Positions 1 to 12,653 of a DNA stretch of 64,000 nt are shown in pieces. Under the pieces are notes generated by a model that ran no database searches, was not told where the DNA came from, and saw only the letters and a list, made by a program, of their open reading frames with translations. Position numbers and translations under genes: made by a program. This stretch comes from Pyrenophora tritici-repentis. Its lineage: Eukaryota > Ascomycota > Dothideomycetes > Pleosporales > Pleosporaceae. Every line of letters starts with the position of its first letter. The stretch's first letter is position 1. The stretch spans positions 9,738,274 through 9,802,273 of the forward strand of contig NC_089390.1 in assembly GCF_003171515.1 (NCBI RefSeq). Direction: 5' to 3'.

Positions 1-1624
1 AAGTAACAATTAGATTGTCACCATGTTACGAATTGAACACCAGTGAATCTGCCGATACAAATTCCCTTGGCTTATCAGTATGTCACTATTGATGATGATA
101 TTTCTTTTTCGATCGATATCTTGCTCACGTGTAGGTTTACCTACTACATCGAGGCTGCTGCTGCTGCCTTCCTGCACGATGACGCCACAACTTGCAGGGT
201 AAACTGCCAGATTGCAGATGGCGTGCATGCCCGGGAAGTTCTTTACCGCGTGTAGCCCTGCTCACAGTGGAGAAACGAACCTGTTCACACGTCGGAACTA
301 AATGCCGTGCTCCAGCTGCCACTACTCGCGGATACTTGCATCAGCAGACAACGTCACGTCAGCCTGCAAGCTAAGGTTCGCGTTAACTACCTCGATACCG
401 ATACGTTGATGTTGCAATGGTGTGGCTGATAATGTGGCTGTGCGCAGGCTTCCCTCGTCCTGTCATGCAAAAGCTAAAACAGGCGGGCTGTGCATGTCAT
501 GTCAGAAAGGTGGGCGGGTTAGGTAGTGTAGTTACGGCCAAGGCATTCTAGCGGTTTTCTTACACTCGCCTTAGCTGTGGATGGGGAAAGCTTTGTTGAT
601 TCTGAAGCCGTGGGCGCGTTATTGAAGGCTCGGGGATGGGCTTGGCAAGCGTGGATTGCGTACGTCAGTAGCGGCCCGCAGACCCCTGTCGTTGATGATG
701 AGGTTATTGGCCGCTTGTTTGGCCGACGCGCGTTCAGGATGGAAGTGGCAACTAGGAGTTTGCTGGGCAAGGCAAGGCGTCATGTGAGTGGTATTGGTAT
801 TGGTATTGTATTTGCAGCCTTCTGGGCAGTCTAGAAGCAATAGGCATTTGCAAAGCTTAGAGGCTTGGGTTATAGGACTGGTGCAGCATAGCGGAGAGAA
901 TTGAACTTGTTCGAAACGTGGGGCCAATGAGAAAGGCGCGCTCGGACTATTTTGGTCGATCTTGGCAGGTGTGCAGGTCGTGGCTTCCCTGTCGAGATTC
1001 ATGGTCGACTGGTCTTTGTGGAGGAGAAACACAGCACATGCGTCTAGGGACATTGTCAATGCAGCAATAGAGGCGGGGCTCAAACGCGCACAGTGAAATA
1101 GTAAAGTCTCTCGTTGCGAATCTGCCGCATGCAGAGTCTCGACGTCAGGTCGATCTCAACAAGCTCGGACGCCAGGCTTTTGTCGAGGTGGCTTGCCCGA
1201 TGCAGCCCCCTTGCCATGTTACGCCTCTTCAGGCCGTGCCTGCCGCTGCAAATGTGCCTGCCTTTGCTACCACACATGTCCTTCGTGTTCGCCTTGTCTC
1301 TCTATACTACACGCTGCGGCACACCTCGACACTCGACTCCGCACTTCGAGGGTGCTGCGCGACGACACCACCCTTCACCACAAACTACGCCTGCTCAGTG
1401 ACAAGGCGGGCTCGAGAAACCTACCCAAGATCATGGCCAGAGCTTACGTCGCGAACTCCACAACGACTACCACAACCTGCCTTGTTAGCTCCAACCAGGA
1501 CATTACCGCCTTGTCGTCGCCTTCGCATCCCCCGCCAACACCTTGCAACATCTCGTCGCGTCCCGGAGCCGCCCCCTTCTCTCTCCTCGACGACTGCGGC
1601 GCATTCACGCGAAACCGGGTGCCA
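1..1624. other. Intergenic, no supported gene; probable 5' region of the next gene
   Basis: I see no convincing gene here. The open frames on either strand are short, have no recognisable domain and lie in mixed composition with many small C- or R-rich peptides typical of chance frames. The last few hundred bases are pyrimidine-rich and run into the membrane protein gene. An open frame continues upstream of its proposed start to about 1193, so part of 1193-1624 could be N-terminal coding sequence or 5' UTR. Confidence 0.5.
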
Positions 1625-2344
1625 ATGAATCTCGAGCTCTCCACTTCAGACCGCGCCCACTGGCTGAGTCGACTGCGCTCATGTCTGCGGCTGTTGATCA
1701 TCGTGCTCAGCGGCGCCGTCGTCTGCATGCTCATGCACACGTTTGAAATCTATCGCGGGAACCGGTACATTGATCTGCGCAAAGGGGAACTTCCCATGGT
1801 CTGGCCTGCACACACCAACCTCGCGCCTACCATTATCCTCTTCGCCATTGCCGCCGGCAACTTCCTCGCCTCGGTCGCCATCCTCAGCCTCTCGTTCAAG
1901 CGCTCGTTTCGCCGCCCGTTTCGCTCTCGCGACCTTTATCGTATTGTAGCCGGTAGCTTTGGCGTCATCATGTGGGTTACGGCGCTTGTCGTCTTCAACT
2001 TGCTTGACAAGGCTAGCAAGGCCAGCTTGGGCCGCTACTCGTGCACCAATGCCAGTGTGCTGACAAACGGCCGCTACCAATATCGCGCCGTCTGCGAGGA
2101 GCAGGTAAGCCAAAACTATCGACTTTGGCAATTATACCAAGTTTACTAACATGGACCGTCACAGGGAGTCGCTTTCTACACGGCTATTGGTGCAGCCACA
2201 GCCGAACTCATCACCCTCATCACCCTCGCCGTCTCAGCCATCCTCTCCGCAAAACACCAAGAGCCACCGCCAACAATCCGTATCCGTGAGAAGAACAACT
2301 CGATAAGTTCAGGCTCGCAATATCATAAACCGTTAAAACGGTGA
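1625..2344 (+). CDS. Small four-helix membrane protein (MARVEL-like topology)
   Basis: Two exons, 1625-2104 and 2165-2344, joined across a 60-bp intron (GTAAGC donor, TTTACTAAC branch site, CACAG acceptor), give 219 residues. Four hydrophobic segments are visible at roughly residues 19-38, 61-82, 99-120 and 161-185. The loop between helices 3 and 4 carries two cysteines (RYSCTN and AVCEEQ), and the tail is short, basic and polar. This topology resembles fungal MARVEL-type or plasma-membrane eisosome-like small proteins, but no family motif is strong enough to name it. The start was set at MNLELSTSDRAHW because the basic, helix-preceding N-terminus follows directly. An in-frame extension upstream is low-complexity Thr/Pro-rich and less likely to be protein. 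The function is unknown. Confidence 0.7.
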
Positions 2345-5300
2345 AAAGACATGCGAATAGAAAAGCGCCCATCCTTTTTTCGACCACTACCGACCTGTGG
2401 CTCGAAATTTACGACACGCTTTTTTTTCCATCTCTCTTTTGTTGTTTTCCAGTTTTGCTTTGTTACTACTTTTTTTTTGACTTGACGTCGCTGCACGATA
2501 CCCCGGATTTTCTCCCTTGGATTACCTTAGCGGCACCCCCATCATCTGCAAAAATTCTTTTCGACATTTATTCGTTGGCGTTTTTTTTCAGCTGGCGACT
2601 TTTGCATCTTTTTTTTAGAGCTTTGCATTGAGATGGATGGGGTCGTAAAGCGTGGAAGGAGGGAAGGAAAGATGCCCTTCTTCTCGGCTTTTATGACACA
2701 GACACAGACACAGACACTTGAGAGCATAGCCTATCCGCCAGCCATACACATACAACACACAACATACAAACTTGCTGGTGTTTCGTGTTGGTATTGGTGG
2801 GCGGCCAAGTATCATCACAACATCTGCATATACCGGCGTTATGGGGAGTCAAACATTTTCCTGCGTTTTTTCTCCTTCTTTGTATATGCTTTTTTGCATA
2901 TCTCTGTTTCTCTGTGTTTGTGTGTGTGTGTGTGTGTGCTTTGTTGTTTTCCTTGTTAACGTCGTTATGATCAAACTGGGGTTTTTTCTGCGTTATAGAA
3001 CTGTGGGAGTGGGGACGAAGAGGCAAGGCAAGGCAGGGCAAGGCAATCCACATATAGTTCCTTTTCTATAAAGATCTTTTTTTACCCAACGGTTTTGTCG
3101 TTGGTATAGGTTTTTTGTAATGGGGTGGGATTGCCTGTGCTGGGTATGTGGGGAGAGAGGGGTAGGGAGAGGGGTAGGGAGAAGAGGGGGGGATATACAG
3201 ACAGAAAGAAGAAAGAAAGAAGAAAGGAAGGAGAGAAAGAAATAAACAATTTAAAACTATGCTTAAAAGTGTGCTGTGTGCTGTGTGATGGCGGGTAGAG
3301 AGGGTGGTGCTTGTTTTTCTTCCCCCACGCTCCGAGCTTGGTAGATGTAAGGGATAGTAGTTGACTGACCTGGATATATCGCTAGGAGTTTGGATATCAG
3401 CCTTTTCTTGTCAAGTCTTGTTATGCATTAGCCTGGGACTGGGAGAAGTGTGTGATATGTGGATAAGATTTTACGAAATTATACATTCAACTAACTATTT
3501 GTTTTCTTATGTAACTGTGTGGTAGGGCTAGTCAAGTGGTAGAAAGTGTTTATGCGGTGTTGGGGTTTATAAGGTATATACGTAGGCTTGTATTTACGCT
3601 TGTTGTCGTGCCTGTCCTTGTGTTGTTTGAATGTGTTTTGCTTCAGTTTAATCTAATCTGGTTTACCCCACTCTACTCTACCCCACTTGCTTCCAATACA
3701 CAAACACACAAACATACTAAGCTACCATCCTTCTCCCTTCTCGCTTTCCCCTCTTCCCTTCCTTCCCATCTCTCATCTCGTCTCATACCCCCCGACTCGC
3801 CTCGTAAACAAAGACACACACGACTAGGTGTAGAATCGAGAGTACGTACCCACAAAACGTGTTTTAGCGTTCAAGACACCAACCGCCTTTCTTACGTTCC
3901 GAGACTTTTTTTTTGTGTGTGAGAAGTGAGCAGGCTGTGTGGTTTGTGTGATTTGATTTAACTTGATTTGATTCAATTCAACTGGGTTTAGATGAGGGAG
4001 GGAGAGATGGCAGAATTTGTTGTAGAACTTTATGCTTGGGTGGGCGGATGGCAGAATCTGTTGTGAGACTGGATAGTTGAGTGATTGCATGCGAGGTGTG
4101 TGTTCTAGAGACGAGACGAGGTGGGATGGGAGCGGTAGATATGACTGTGATGAGTTGGGCTATGCTGTCGAAAACGCTCAATAGAGCTCTCGTTGATATC
4201 ATGGGCTATGCTATACTAGACATGGACGAGATTCAAAGGCTGGAGTGTGTGTTGCAAGCCACGCCTAGGATCACAGGTGTCCTGCCCACGCATTCTGTTT
4301 TGTTTGATTCGAAGCTCTTTTGCTTGAAAAACTAGAGTACGGCTGCGGGCTCTCTTTTGCCTAGTGAATTGGTATGGGTTGCGTATCACGTTTTCCGTAA
4401 AGTGACATTTCTGGTGTCCTGCGGCGCGCACCCTCATGTCCCACTGCAGCTCTTCTAGCCCGGCAGACTCGCAGACTGGAGTGTGGCTGCGCATTGCGCG
4501 TCTCGTGAGGTGCGTTATCATCGCCACCGATTGCAATGCACGTGCAGCCTCGCAAACGCTCTCTGGACCCTGAGCGCCCGCAACCAGACCACTTAAACGG
4601 GCTCGCCATACTGGCTCACTCACTGCCTTTAGTAGCGGTTACCCTTGCCACGATTAAACTCACCTATATAAACGATCAGCATCGACTATCTACCATCAAG
4701 CAACAAATGACAAAGCAAAAAATCTCTAAAGAGGCGTACTGATGAGGAAGTGAGAGAGTTGGCCGAGGCTCACTATCCGATTTAGGCCTATGAGTCAGTT
4801 TTGATTTGTTCCGGTGAGGAAGCAGCCTGGTCTAGACATGGGATCTACACTTCGTGCATATGCCACTCCGGTACCCGGGTTTACATTTTTGCTCCCGGGT
4901 TCGAGTCGGGGTGGTGGATGTTTTTTTTGCTGGGTTTTTGGGGAGGGGGGTTGAGATGAGATGGTGGATGTTGGTGACTGTCCGCACTATGCTTGCAGTA
5001 GGCCTGCACTATCGCGACAAGCACCTTTTTTGTAGATGAACGGTCGATGTTCATGGCGATAGCGTGTTCTGCTGTGTAGTTTGTGGCTACAATGATGTCG
5101 TTGGCGGTGTCGGTGGGCGATGTGGCCTGTTTGGAGATGGCAGCTCGCGGGTGTCGTGCTCCGTCAACGAGGCGCTGGAGTCAATCAGATTGCCAGATGG
5201 CAGGACCATACTCCCCATGGCCAAAGATACTTCCTATGATGAGTGCTACAAAACATCCTTCTTGCAACTCTTGCAACATGATGATAAGAGATGAACTTTG

Positions 5301-5594
5301 GAGACGGTATGGAACAGAAAGATATGGAGAAAATGAGAGAGCGTTGCAGAGGTTCACGTGAATAGAGAAGCCATAAGAAACAAACCGTACTACATGTTAT
5401 TCACGGACAGATGGCTAATTTGGCGGAAAATGGAATGTGACAATCAAAGATGAGGTATGAAGTGAAGAGTGATGACTGATGACTCAAGTTTGCCGACCGG
5501 TGGCCCATGCTTCACGCTAGCAACATCCCTGCAGAAATTCGAGATTGACGGGAACTTTCCAAGTGGACGACTTGAATGCGACATAGTATGAACC
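2345..5594. other. Long intergenic region with simple repeats, no supported gene
   Basis: This is 3.2 kb of low-complexity sequence. It contains T-rich tracts near 2430-2620, a (CAGACA)n run near 2695-2717, a (TG)n run near 2916-2940, and GA-rich and GGTAGGGA repeats at 3150-3245. No open frame has a domain or believable codon use. Around 4829-4905 there is a sequence resembling a decayed tRNA with Pol III box-like elements, which I did not accept as a gene. Confidence 0.6.
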
Positions 5595-8500
5595 ATGGGC
5601 AAAAGGACGGCTTTCGAGGCCAATACAAAGGGCGCGCATTTTGATCGCGATTCCAAGCGCCAAAGAACAGAAAATGACCACGAGCGCAACTCGCCGCGAC
5701 CAAATGCCGGTGCTGAGGAAGTCACGACTGCGCGCGACTTGCAGAACGCTCTGTTCTTCGACCAGAGCTCCCAGGGCGACTTCCGAAGCGGTAGGCACAA
5801 CTTGAGCCCTGATTCTGTACTATACCTAACTTGAATAGGGTTGAGTCTGTTCAAACGATTCCTCGATTCCATCCTCTACCCGGTCGACGAGCACGACGTG
5901 CCCCGCAAACGAGCCATCCTCCGCGAGTACCTAGACACGCAAAAAGGAAGAGAACGGGATGAAAAGGACAAGTCATTCCTGCAGAATCTTACGCAAGGAT
6001 GGGACCATGCGGTCGAGACCAACTACAGCGCCATTGTGTCGCAGGTGACGGCTGTGCTTGCGCTCTTGTTCAAGGTCTTTGCCAGCCACCCCGACTTCCT
6101 CGACTACGGTACCCTCTTGGCAAAGACACTCCTACAGCCTCACATCGCCCGCCGTTTTGTTCGGAGTACGTCGGCAGCTTCCAAGGAGGAGAATGTCATC
6201 GCGCCCGCTCTGCGACTGCTCACCGAGCTTACAAGATTCAATGAGGGCGCGCATGCGAGGGCCGTCTACGCGAAGAGAGACTTTACGCTCGAGCCGAAGA
6301 TCCTCGGGAGGAACATCAATATGGGAAGAGAGCAATCAGCCGCAGATCACATCAAGAAACCAAGCATTCGCACAACCGCAATCAGGTATCTTCTCACCCA
6401 CTTGAGGTACCAGGATGAGCGCGCCAAGAGCGAGATCTTGTCCAACACAAATGTCATCCGCGCCGTTTTCGATCACATGCGTACCGACCCGCCCTTTCTG
6501 GTGTTCGAGATACTTGACGTGTTCAAGAGCCATGTATTTCAAGACAAAGCTATTGCGCGGCATACCAAGAGCAGAATCCTGAATGGAAAGGCCTTGTCGC
6601 GGATAGCCAGCTTGTACAGCTATGAAGTAGAAGAAGGCTCGCTTGCCGACGGACACAAGGCGCCGGATCAGCTTGCTCACGACTTCCTACGCCTAGTCTG
6701 CACAGATCCCGCTTATGGTGTCATGTTGCCTACCCAGGGCTTTTACCCATCTACATTTGACGATGAAGAGGGCGACCAGGACGACGCGGCTGACTATGGT
6801 AACGACCTCGGTCTCGAATCACTAGACAACTACAGCAAGACGACAAAAGTGCGAAACATAATCCTCTCGGAATTCATCCAGAACCAGAGGCCATATGCGA
6901 ACACGCTGCATCAGGAGCTCGTTGTCGACATCTTCAAAGCCTGTCCCGAGTTGATCGCAGATTATTTTGTCAAACGGCGCGATTTCAGTTACGACCCCAA
7001 ACTCACGTCGACATGGATAGGATATTCTGCGTTCCTGTACCAAACGATCCAGCTTCCCGTACCCAAGTACTTTGGTGCAAAGAAGAGCTATCGCGACCAC
7101 CCGCCACCCGTCCCTATCCTAATGAACAGCATCCTTCCTCAACCCCTCAACCAGCAAGCGCTTACAAAGTGTCTCAATCACAGCTCCGACCTCATCCAGC
7201 TATTCGCTATCCGTGTCCTGATAGTCGCGCTTCAGAAACTACGGAGTGTACTGCAGGAGCTCAGCAATGGCAGCGCCGCCAGATCGTCTAAACAATGGGA
7301 GCAAGCGGCTAAACGTTTGGTATCTGAAGTCAGTCGGCGTTGCCCGCAGATACGGACTGTGTTCCTGGCGCTGAAGAAGCCGGGTCTGAAGGACATGAAG
7401 CGAGAGTCGATCACAAGATTGCTGCGACTTTACTATGAGGTCACACCTCAGGTTGCGCTGCAAGAAAAGTTCGACGTCTCTCTACCGTTGTGCAATGCAC
7501 TGGTAGAGGCCGAAAAGCCCGCTCCGTCACCTGAGGATAATGTCTTCCGCATCATGGAGCTTGAGCACTGGATTCAGATGGCAAGGCTCTCGCCAGCCAT
7601 GCGCTGGTGGCAAAAGCAGAGTACGTTTCCATCAACCCTGATATTTTTCGTCACTAATTCCTGTAGAATCCCTCCAGTACTCCCCGTTTGTCACACTCCT
7701 AAGGCTGCTAATGACTTCAAAAGAGAGCGAGCTATATGCAGGCATAAGATCGCTCCTGAGTGATATATTACAAGATCAGGAAATGCTGCAGACCAAGACT
7801 TCACCCGACGCTCTCGATGCTCTCATTGCAAGTTTAGGATCGACATCTGGATCAAGAACGCCTTCCAACGACGTTCTTGACTTCTTAGACGACTGCTGCG
7901 CTCGTTTCACCAAAGTGCCCATCAAGTACTTTGATGACCTTGACGCCATGCGTGCAAGCAAGCAAACAGCAGTTGAAGTCGGGCCTTTCAGCACACTTCT
8001 GATGACATTGGTGGAGCAATGGCCATTCAAGGGTGGCGAGACTGCAACAAACGTCGCTGACGCCATCGCTCAATGGCTCTCGAGGCTTCTCTACCTGCTC
8101 AAACTAATCGGCGAAGATGAGACAATGCTCGGACATGTCCGCGACGCTCTAGTGGAATCAACGACCACAGCCTACAAAGAGATGCTTAAGGATGCATTCC
8201 TCTGGAAGATGGGCAAGGAGCGGGCAAAGGAATCACTGAAGCTGGCGACCGGTGCAGACTTTAGTGGCTCGGAAAGATCATCTGCATCCCCAGTACCAAG
8301 GCCAGCGGAGGAAATTAGCCACCAAGCGAAAATCAGGACTGCTGTCGATCTTGAGGCACCGCCTGTCGAGGACGAAAAACACATGGGCCTCACACGTTGG
8401 AGGAAGAAGGATCTTGGCGAGGCGATTGACGACGGGGATATAGGGGAGCTCGTATTATGTCTCTGCTCCGAACATGCCGAAATTCGCATACAAGCCATCA

Positions 8501-9228
8501 ACAACATCCGGCAGCTCACTACGATAATACAATCTACTGGACGCAACGAGACCGGCAAGGCTGATGTGACAGAAGCTCAGCCAAGCAACAACATGGACTT
8601 TGATCTTCAGCAGCTCTACCTCCTCCTCGGAGAGCTTTTGGAGACTGTCGATGCTACTGGTGGGGAAGCGTTCCCATATGTTGGTGGCGTCCTTGCCGCC
8701 CGTTGCGCCGGGATAGTGGCGGATCCCACACACTCACTCTTCAGTACGGTGAACAGATTCCTCACTGCTTCTCCAGCCTGGGATATCAACTCACTCCTGC
8801 GCTTCTTCTGGCATCGCATTGTGGCTACCCAACCAGACGATGATACTACATATCACAAGGAGGTAGAGTGGTACTTTGACTATCTCATGGACAGTCTGCG
8901 AACACCTGCCGATATGGAACTGTTCAGACGGAGCAACATTTTCGAGCAACTGCTTAGCCACTACGGATCGCGGTCGTGTCCTGCGTCTGCAAAGGACAAG
9001 ATGGTGAGGCTGCTGCTGCGAGCGACACACGTAGGGGGCAGCACAACACTCATCACGAGGTGTGGGCTTATTCCCTGGATCCAGATGATGCTTGACGGTC
9101 ACGATGCGCGACACCGTGCACTGAGGACTCTGGCTGCACGTGTGTATGAGACGTGCGATCAGGAGAAGGTGGCTGCGTGGGGCAGCGATAGCATCCACAA
9201 TACGGTTGCTTCTCTTATAAGAGCTTGA
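5595..9228 (+). CDS. URB1: Nucleolar pre-ribosomal-associated protein 1 (Urb1/Npa1)
   Basis: Three exons, 5595-5790, 5839-7620 and 7667-9228, sum to 3540 nt (1179 residues). Both introns are short (48 and 46 bp) with GTAGGC/AATAG and GTACGT/CTGTAG borders and CTAAC/CTAAT branch sites. The N-terminus is basic and hydrophilic (nucleolar targeting likely). It is followed from about residue 65 by the Npa1 helical-repeat domain, with segments such as SLFKRFLDSILYP and LLTELTRFNEG. A short acidic insert (DDEEGDQDDAADYG) lies near residue 380. The C-terminal part (LQYSPFVTLLRLLM onward) matches the second conserved Urb1 region. In yeast Urb1 acts early in 60S subunit maturation in the Npa1 complex with Npa2/Urb2, Dbp6, Nop8 and Rsa3. 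The protein is shorter than the yeast one, as is usual in filamentous fungi as far as I recall. The family assignment rests on overall pattern. Confidence 0.82.
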
Positions 9229-10097
9229 GATGATGTAGATGTATATTTAGAAGCGTCAGGGCGAGCGGATGTACTGAGGCGGGAAAAGCATAATTGGCGT
9301 TGTTTGTTCGCTCTTTCCTCATCTGGAAGCCACTTGATGGGCGCGACTGCCTGGCATGAATTCAAGGCAGCCGCCAGCACGACATGGCCTGACTCATGGC
9401 GCCATGGTAATCGCAATGCAATGAATATGGAAGAAGACGCTGCCTGCCCCATCGTGTAGTGAGAAATTGTTCCCTATGTAAGCCTGGACCGCCAAATGAC
9501 GCACATACTGTTTGTCTTGGCGCACATCTCAAGGCTCTCTCACACCTATGAGACCCACCACTCGCGTTCTCAGACACAACCCCAACAAACACAGGCTATC
9601 GTTCCCAAACCCAGCATATAAAACGCCAACCTGAGCTATTCGAAGATATCAATTTGTAGTAATCACAGCTGCCATCCGCACTGACGGTGCAATTGTTTCT
9701 TCTCCGCTCTCCCTCGTCGCTACGCTGCAGGGGTGCCCCATTCCCCTACCACGTTGCATCCCACCTCGAGCTCCGCTACCATACTACCACGCACGCGCAC
9801 TTTGGTACCCAACCCTTCTTCACTCTTCACCATCACTCTTACCCGACCTGCCTGCTGAGCCGCACGCCCGCCGTCACCGCACACTCAAGTCTTTGTAAGC
9901 ACCGTAACTACATCTGCTTCAATTGCAAGCGAGTCGAGCAAATCACCACACGACCACGTTGACGCACCTTCCTCTCCCGTCGCCAACATCTTCAAGTTGT
10001 ACAATTCGCTACTTGCGCCGCCTATTGAGGTCGAACAAACTAAACGCCGCCTACCCCACACCCACGTGCATCTTCGCGCTGCACCGCGCTCGCGAGA
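9229..10097. other. Intergenic, probable promoter and long 5' leader
   Basis: No gene is supported. From about 9640 the sequence becomes strongly C/T- and CA-rich on the + strand, typical of fungal core promoters and 5' UTRs ahead of highly transcribed genes. This would form the long leader of the downstream 4E-T-like gene. Confidence 0.5.
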
Positions 10098-12653
10098 ATG
10101 CGGGGGCCAAGCTACTCATATGAGGAACTGCAGGCCTTGAGAGAGTCTCCACTAGTCAAGAAGCCCGATGGCCTGCCTTCTATCTCGCAATGGATGGACG
10201 TGCCCGCCGAGCAAAACACCAACAATGGCCACGCCAACAACAATGGCACTTTGCGTCGTGCCCGGGGTGCGCGAGACGCTGAAGGAACGACGGCAACCGA
10301 GCAGCGACCGCTGATCAACCCCATGGGCCAATTTGGACGGCGTCAGAGCATGCGTAAGTTGTCTGAAGCTCAGGGCATCAAGGCCGCTATTAACGCGCTT
10401 TTTGTAGAACCTGGCGAGGAGACTGTGCTCGGTCCGCCAAAGCTAGCCTTTCTCTCAGCGCGTACCCCGGCCAAAGCAACAGGCGACGCAAAGGAGCGCA
10501 CCGGGTTTACCTCTACAGACGGAGACAGTGTTGGAGACCGCTTCCCCAAGAACGATCGATGGACCCGGGACCCGCAGCCTGACCGAAACCGAGACAAGGG
10601 CTACGCCAATGGCCGCCGTGTCCCCCGCGAGGACGGCGAGGGCTGGACAAACGTCAAGGGTCGCAAGAGCTTGGGTCAAGAGGACTTTGAGCGCTTTGGT
10701 CGTAATGGTGATCGCAACCGCGACAAACACGAGGGCGATGCAGAGGCAGATGCACCCCCGCGCCGTAACAACCGGGAGCGAAACGAGCCGCGCTGGGGCC
10801 GACGTGACGAGGCCAAAGAAGAGGCACCCAAGACGAGTGTTCAGAGTAGCTGGCGTGAGCGTGACCGCGAGCGGGAGCGCGACAATGGCCGCGAATGGAC
10901 CCGGGGCGGAACCCGTGGTGAGGAAGACCCGGAGTGGATGGATGCCAAGGTGGAAAAGAAGGAGATCAAGCCTCGCACACAGGAAGACTTTCAGCGCTGG
11001 AAAGAGCAGATGAGGGCCAAGGATGCACCGACTGGCGAGAACAATGAGCAGAGGGACAGTATCGGTGACATGCCCACCGCCGTCGCCGCTGCGCCCATGT
11101 TGACCGCACCGCTGCATACCCCTATTGGCGCCGAACCAACACAGGGCATCTTGTTTGGAAATTGGGGCAGAGACAAGGCGGCTGAGCTCCCACCGACAGA
11201 GACCATTTCGGCAAAACCAAAGCCAGACAAGAAGTCCAGGTTCATGACCATGTTCGCGAAACCAGACGAGTCACCCGCGCAGGGCCAACACCAGATGCCC
11301 GTACCTTCGTCGCCCGCACCTGTCATGGAAGCCAATGCCGACAAGGAGGGCTTTCAACGTATCCTTCAAATGCTCGGTCAAGTCAGCGTAGCCGGTTCTC
11401 CAGCCCCTCCACCTCAAACAACTATGCCTCCTCCCATGAACGGCATGAGGCATGGCGGTGGCATTGCATTAGACTACCACCATGACTCCCCGCCGCCAGA
11501 GCTACAGCATGGTAGACCACCACCACGAACTCTAGAGCAGCAGAGCATGTTGGACAATATTCTCGGTCCACGTCCTGGTGCACCCGAGTCTCGCCCTTCT
11601 CAGCAATCGCGCTTCGCTGCTAGTATGTCACCCGAGAATGCAATGCCAGAGCAATTCAGGATTCCGCGACCCGACTCCAGTCATCCAGAAGACAACTTCC
11701 CTCACCAGCCCCCGCCGCGCACCACACAAGCACAGGATGCCAATCTCGCAGCTCTCCTCAACAGTCGCGCACAGGAATCCCAGCGTGACCAAGCCACCAA
11801 GCAGCGCGAACGTGACTTCCTATTGAACCTGATGCAACAACCATCTCGCTCTACGCCTCCTCAGGCACAGATCCCCAATCTGCCTCGCCAGTCACAGGAA
11901 AACCACAACATGGCCTTCTTCGAACAACAGAGGCAGCCACCTCAACAACACGCTCAGCAACAGCCCAAGAACCGCGGCGCTATTCCCCCAGGCTTCATGG
12001 AAGACCCGAGGATGTATACTGAGTCCGAAATGCTACGACGAGAGGCCGTCGAACGCCGCGAGCAAGAGATTCGACAGCTTCAAATGATGCAGCAGCAAGA
12101 GACTATGCGCGCAAAGAATAACCCTCGCCTGCCAATGGGATATCCTAACCCCGAGGATCCAATGATGGGTCTTCAGCGCCGCAACACTGGAGGTGATCCT
12201 CGCATGCCTACGAACATGGGTATTCCCTCACAACCAGTCCCCGATATGCATTACATGGATAGGCGAGGTCAGCCAGGCATGCCACCAACACCCCAAGAGC
12301 GACCCAACATTGCTCCCCCTCCAGGATTCGGTGGTCCCATGCGCCAACCACCCGGTCTTGGTGGCCCCAACCCGCAACAAATGGGACCTGGAGGACCGAG
12401 TTTCTCAGGTGGTAACACACCATTGGGCCAGCCTCCTGGTTTCCCGCCTGGTAACATACGCGGTCTGGGTTTCCCTGGAGGACCTGGTGGCAATGGCATG
12501 CAGGGTCCGCCAGGCTACTTCCCACCCCCTGGCTACGGTGGTCCTCCCATGCCTGGCATGCGAGGTGTCGAAGACCCTAGGATGATGTTCGAAGGCCAAT
12601 TTGGCGGACCTCCTCGCCAGCCAGGTCGTCCCGGCCCACCCAACATGTACTAA
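10098..12653 (+). CDS. Disordered eIF4E-binding protein of the 4E-T/Eap1 type
   Basis: This is a long open frame of 851 residues if unspliced. The extreme N-terminus carries YSYEELQALRESPLVKKP, which fits the eIF4E-binding motif YxxxxL followed by a hydrophobic or polar position and resembles the start of metazoan 4E-T and yeast Eap1. Next come an Arg/Glu/Asp-rich segment (about 150-290), a short helical motif GFQRILQMLGQ near residue 420, Gln/Pro-rich sequence with the helix YTESEMLRREAVERREQEIRQL near 640, and a Gly/Pro/Met-rich tail. By family it would repress cap-dependent translation or bridge eIF4E to mRNA decay factors in P-bodies. Positions 10354-10407 form a 54-bp in-frame candidate intron (GTAAGT donor, TATTAAC branch, TTTGTAG acceptor). 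Its removal would leave 833 residues. The assignment is by motif and composition only. Confidence 0.6.
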   Translation: MRGPSYSYEELQALRESPLVKKPDGLPSISQWMDVPAEQNTNNGHANNNGTLRRARGARDAEGTTATEQRPLINPMGQFGRRQSMRKLSEAQGIKAAINALFVEPGEETVLGPPKLAFLSARTPAKATGDAKERTGFTSTDGDSVGDRFPKNDRWTRDPQPDRNRDKGYANGRRVPREDGEGWTNVKGRKSLGQEDFERFGRNGDRNRDKHEGDAEADAPPRRNNRERNEPRWGRRDEAKEEAPKTSVQSSWRERDRERERDNGREWTRGGTRGEEDPEWMDAKVEKKEIKPRTQEDFQRWKEQMRAKDAPTGENNEQRDSIGDMPTAVAAAPMLTAPLHTPIGAEPTQGILFGNWGRDKAAELPPTETISAKPKPDKKSRFMTMFAKPDESPAQGQHQMPVPSSPAPVMEANADKEGFQRILQMLGQVSVAGSPAPPPQTTMPPPMNGMRHGGGIALDYHHDSPPPELQHGRPPPRTLEQQSMLDNILGPRPGAPESRPSQQSRFAASMSPENAMPEQFRIPRPDSSHPEDNFPHQPPPRTTQAQDANLAALLNSRAQESQRDQATKQRERDFLLNLMQQPSRSTPPQAQIPNLPRQSQENHNMAFFEQQRQPPQQHAQQQPKNRGAIPPGFMEDPRMYTESEMLRREAVERREQEIRQLQMMQQQETMRAKNNPRLPMGYPNPEDPMMGLQRRNTGGDPRMPTNMGIPSQPVPDMHYMDRRGQPGMPPTPQERPNIAPPPGFGGPMRQPPGLGGPNPQQMGPGGPSFSGGNTPLGQPPGFPPGNIRGLGFPGGPGGNGMQGPPGYFPPPGYGGPPMPGMRGVEDPRMMFEGQFGGPPRQPGRPGPPNMY

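Noticed and set aside
619..1083. 154-codon minus-strand open frame
   Set aside because: Composition is irregular, with repeats read through (NTNTNTTHMT), no domain and no splice or promoter support. Likely chance.
2633..3071. Overlapping open frames over microsatellites
   Set aside because: The peptides are translations of (CAGACA)n and (TG)n repeats.
3536..3922. 128-codon plus-strand frame
   Set aside because: T-rich start gives an apparent hydrophobic helix, then C/T-rich leader-like sequence. No family resemblance.
4829..4905. tRNA-like sequence with GGTCTAG and CCCGGGTTCGAGTC
   Set aside because: It has A- and B-box-like parts similar to tRNA-Pro, but the T-stem does not pair and an extra duplicated CCCGGGTT block breaks the fold. 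Probably a decayed tRNA or SINE-like fragment.
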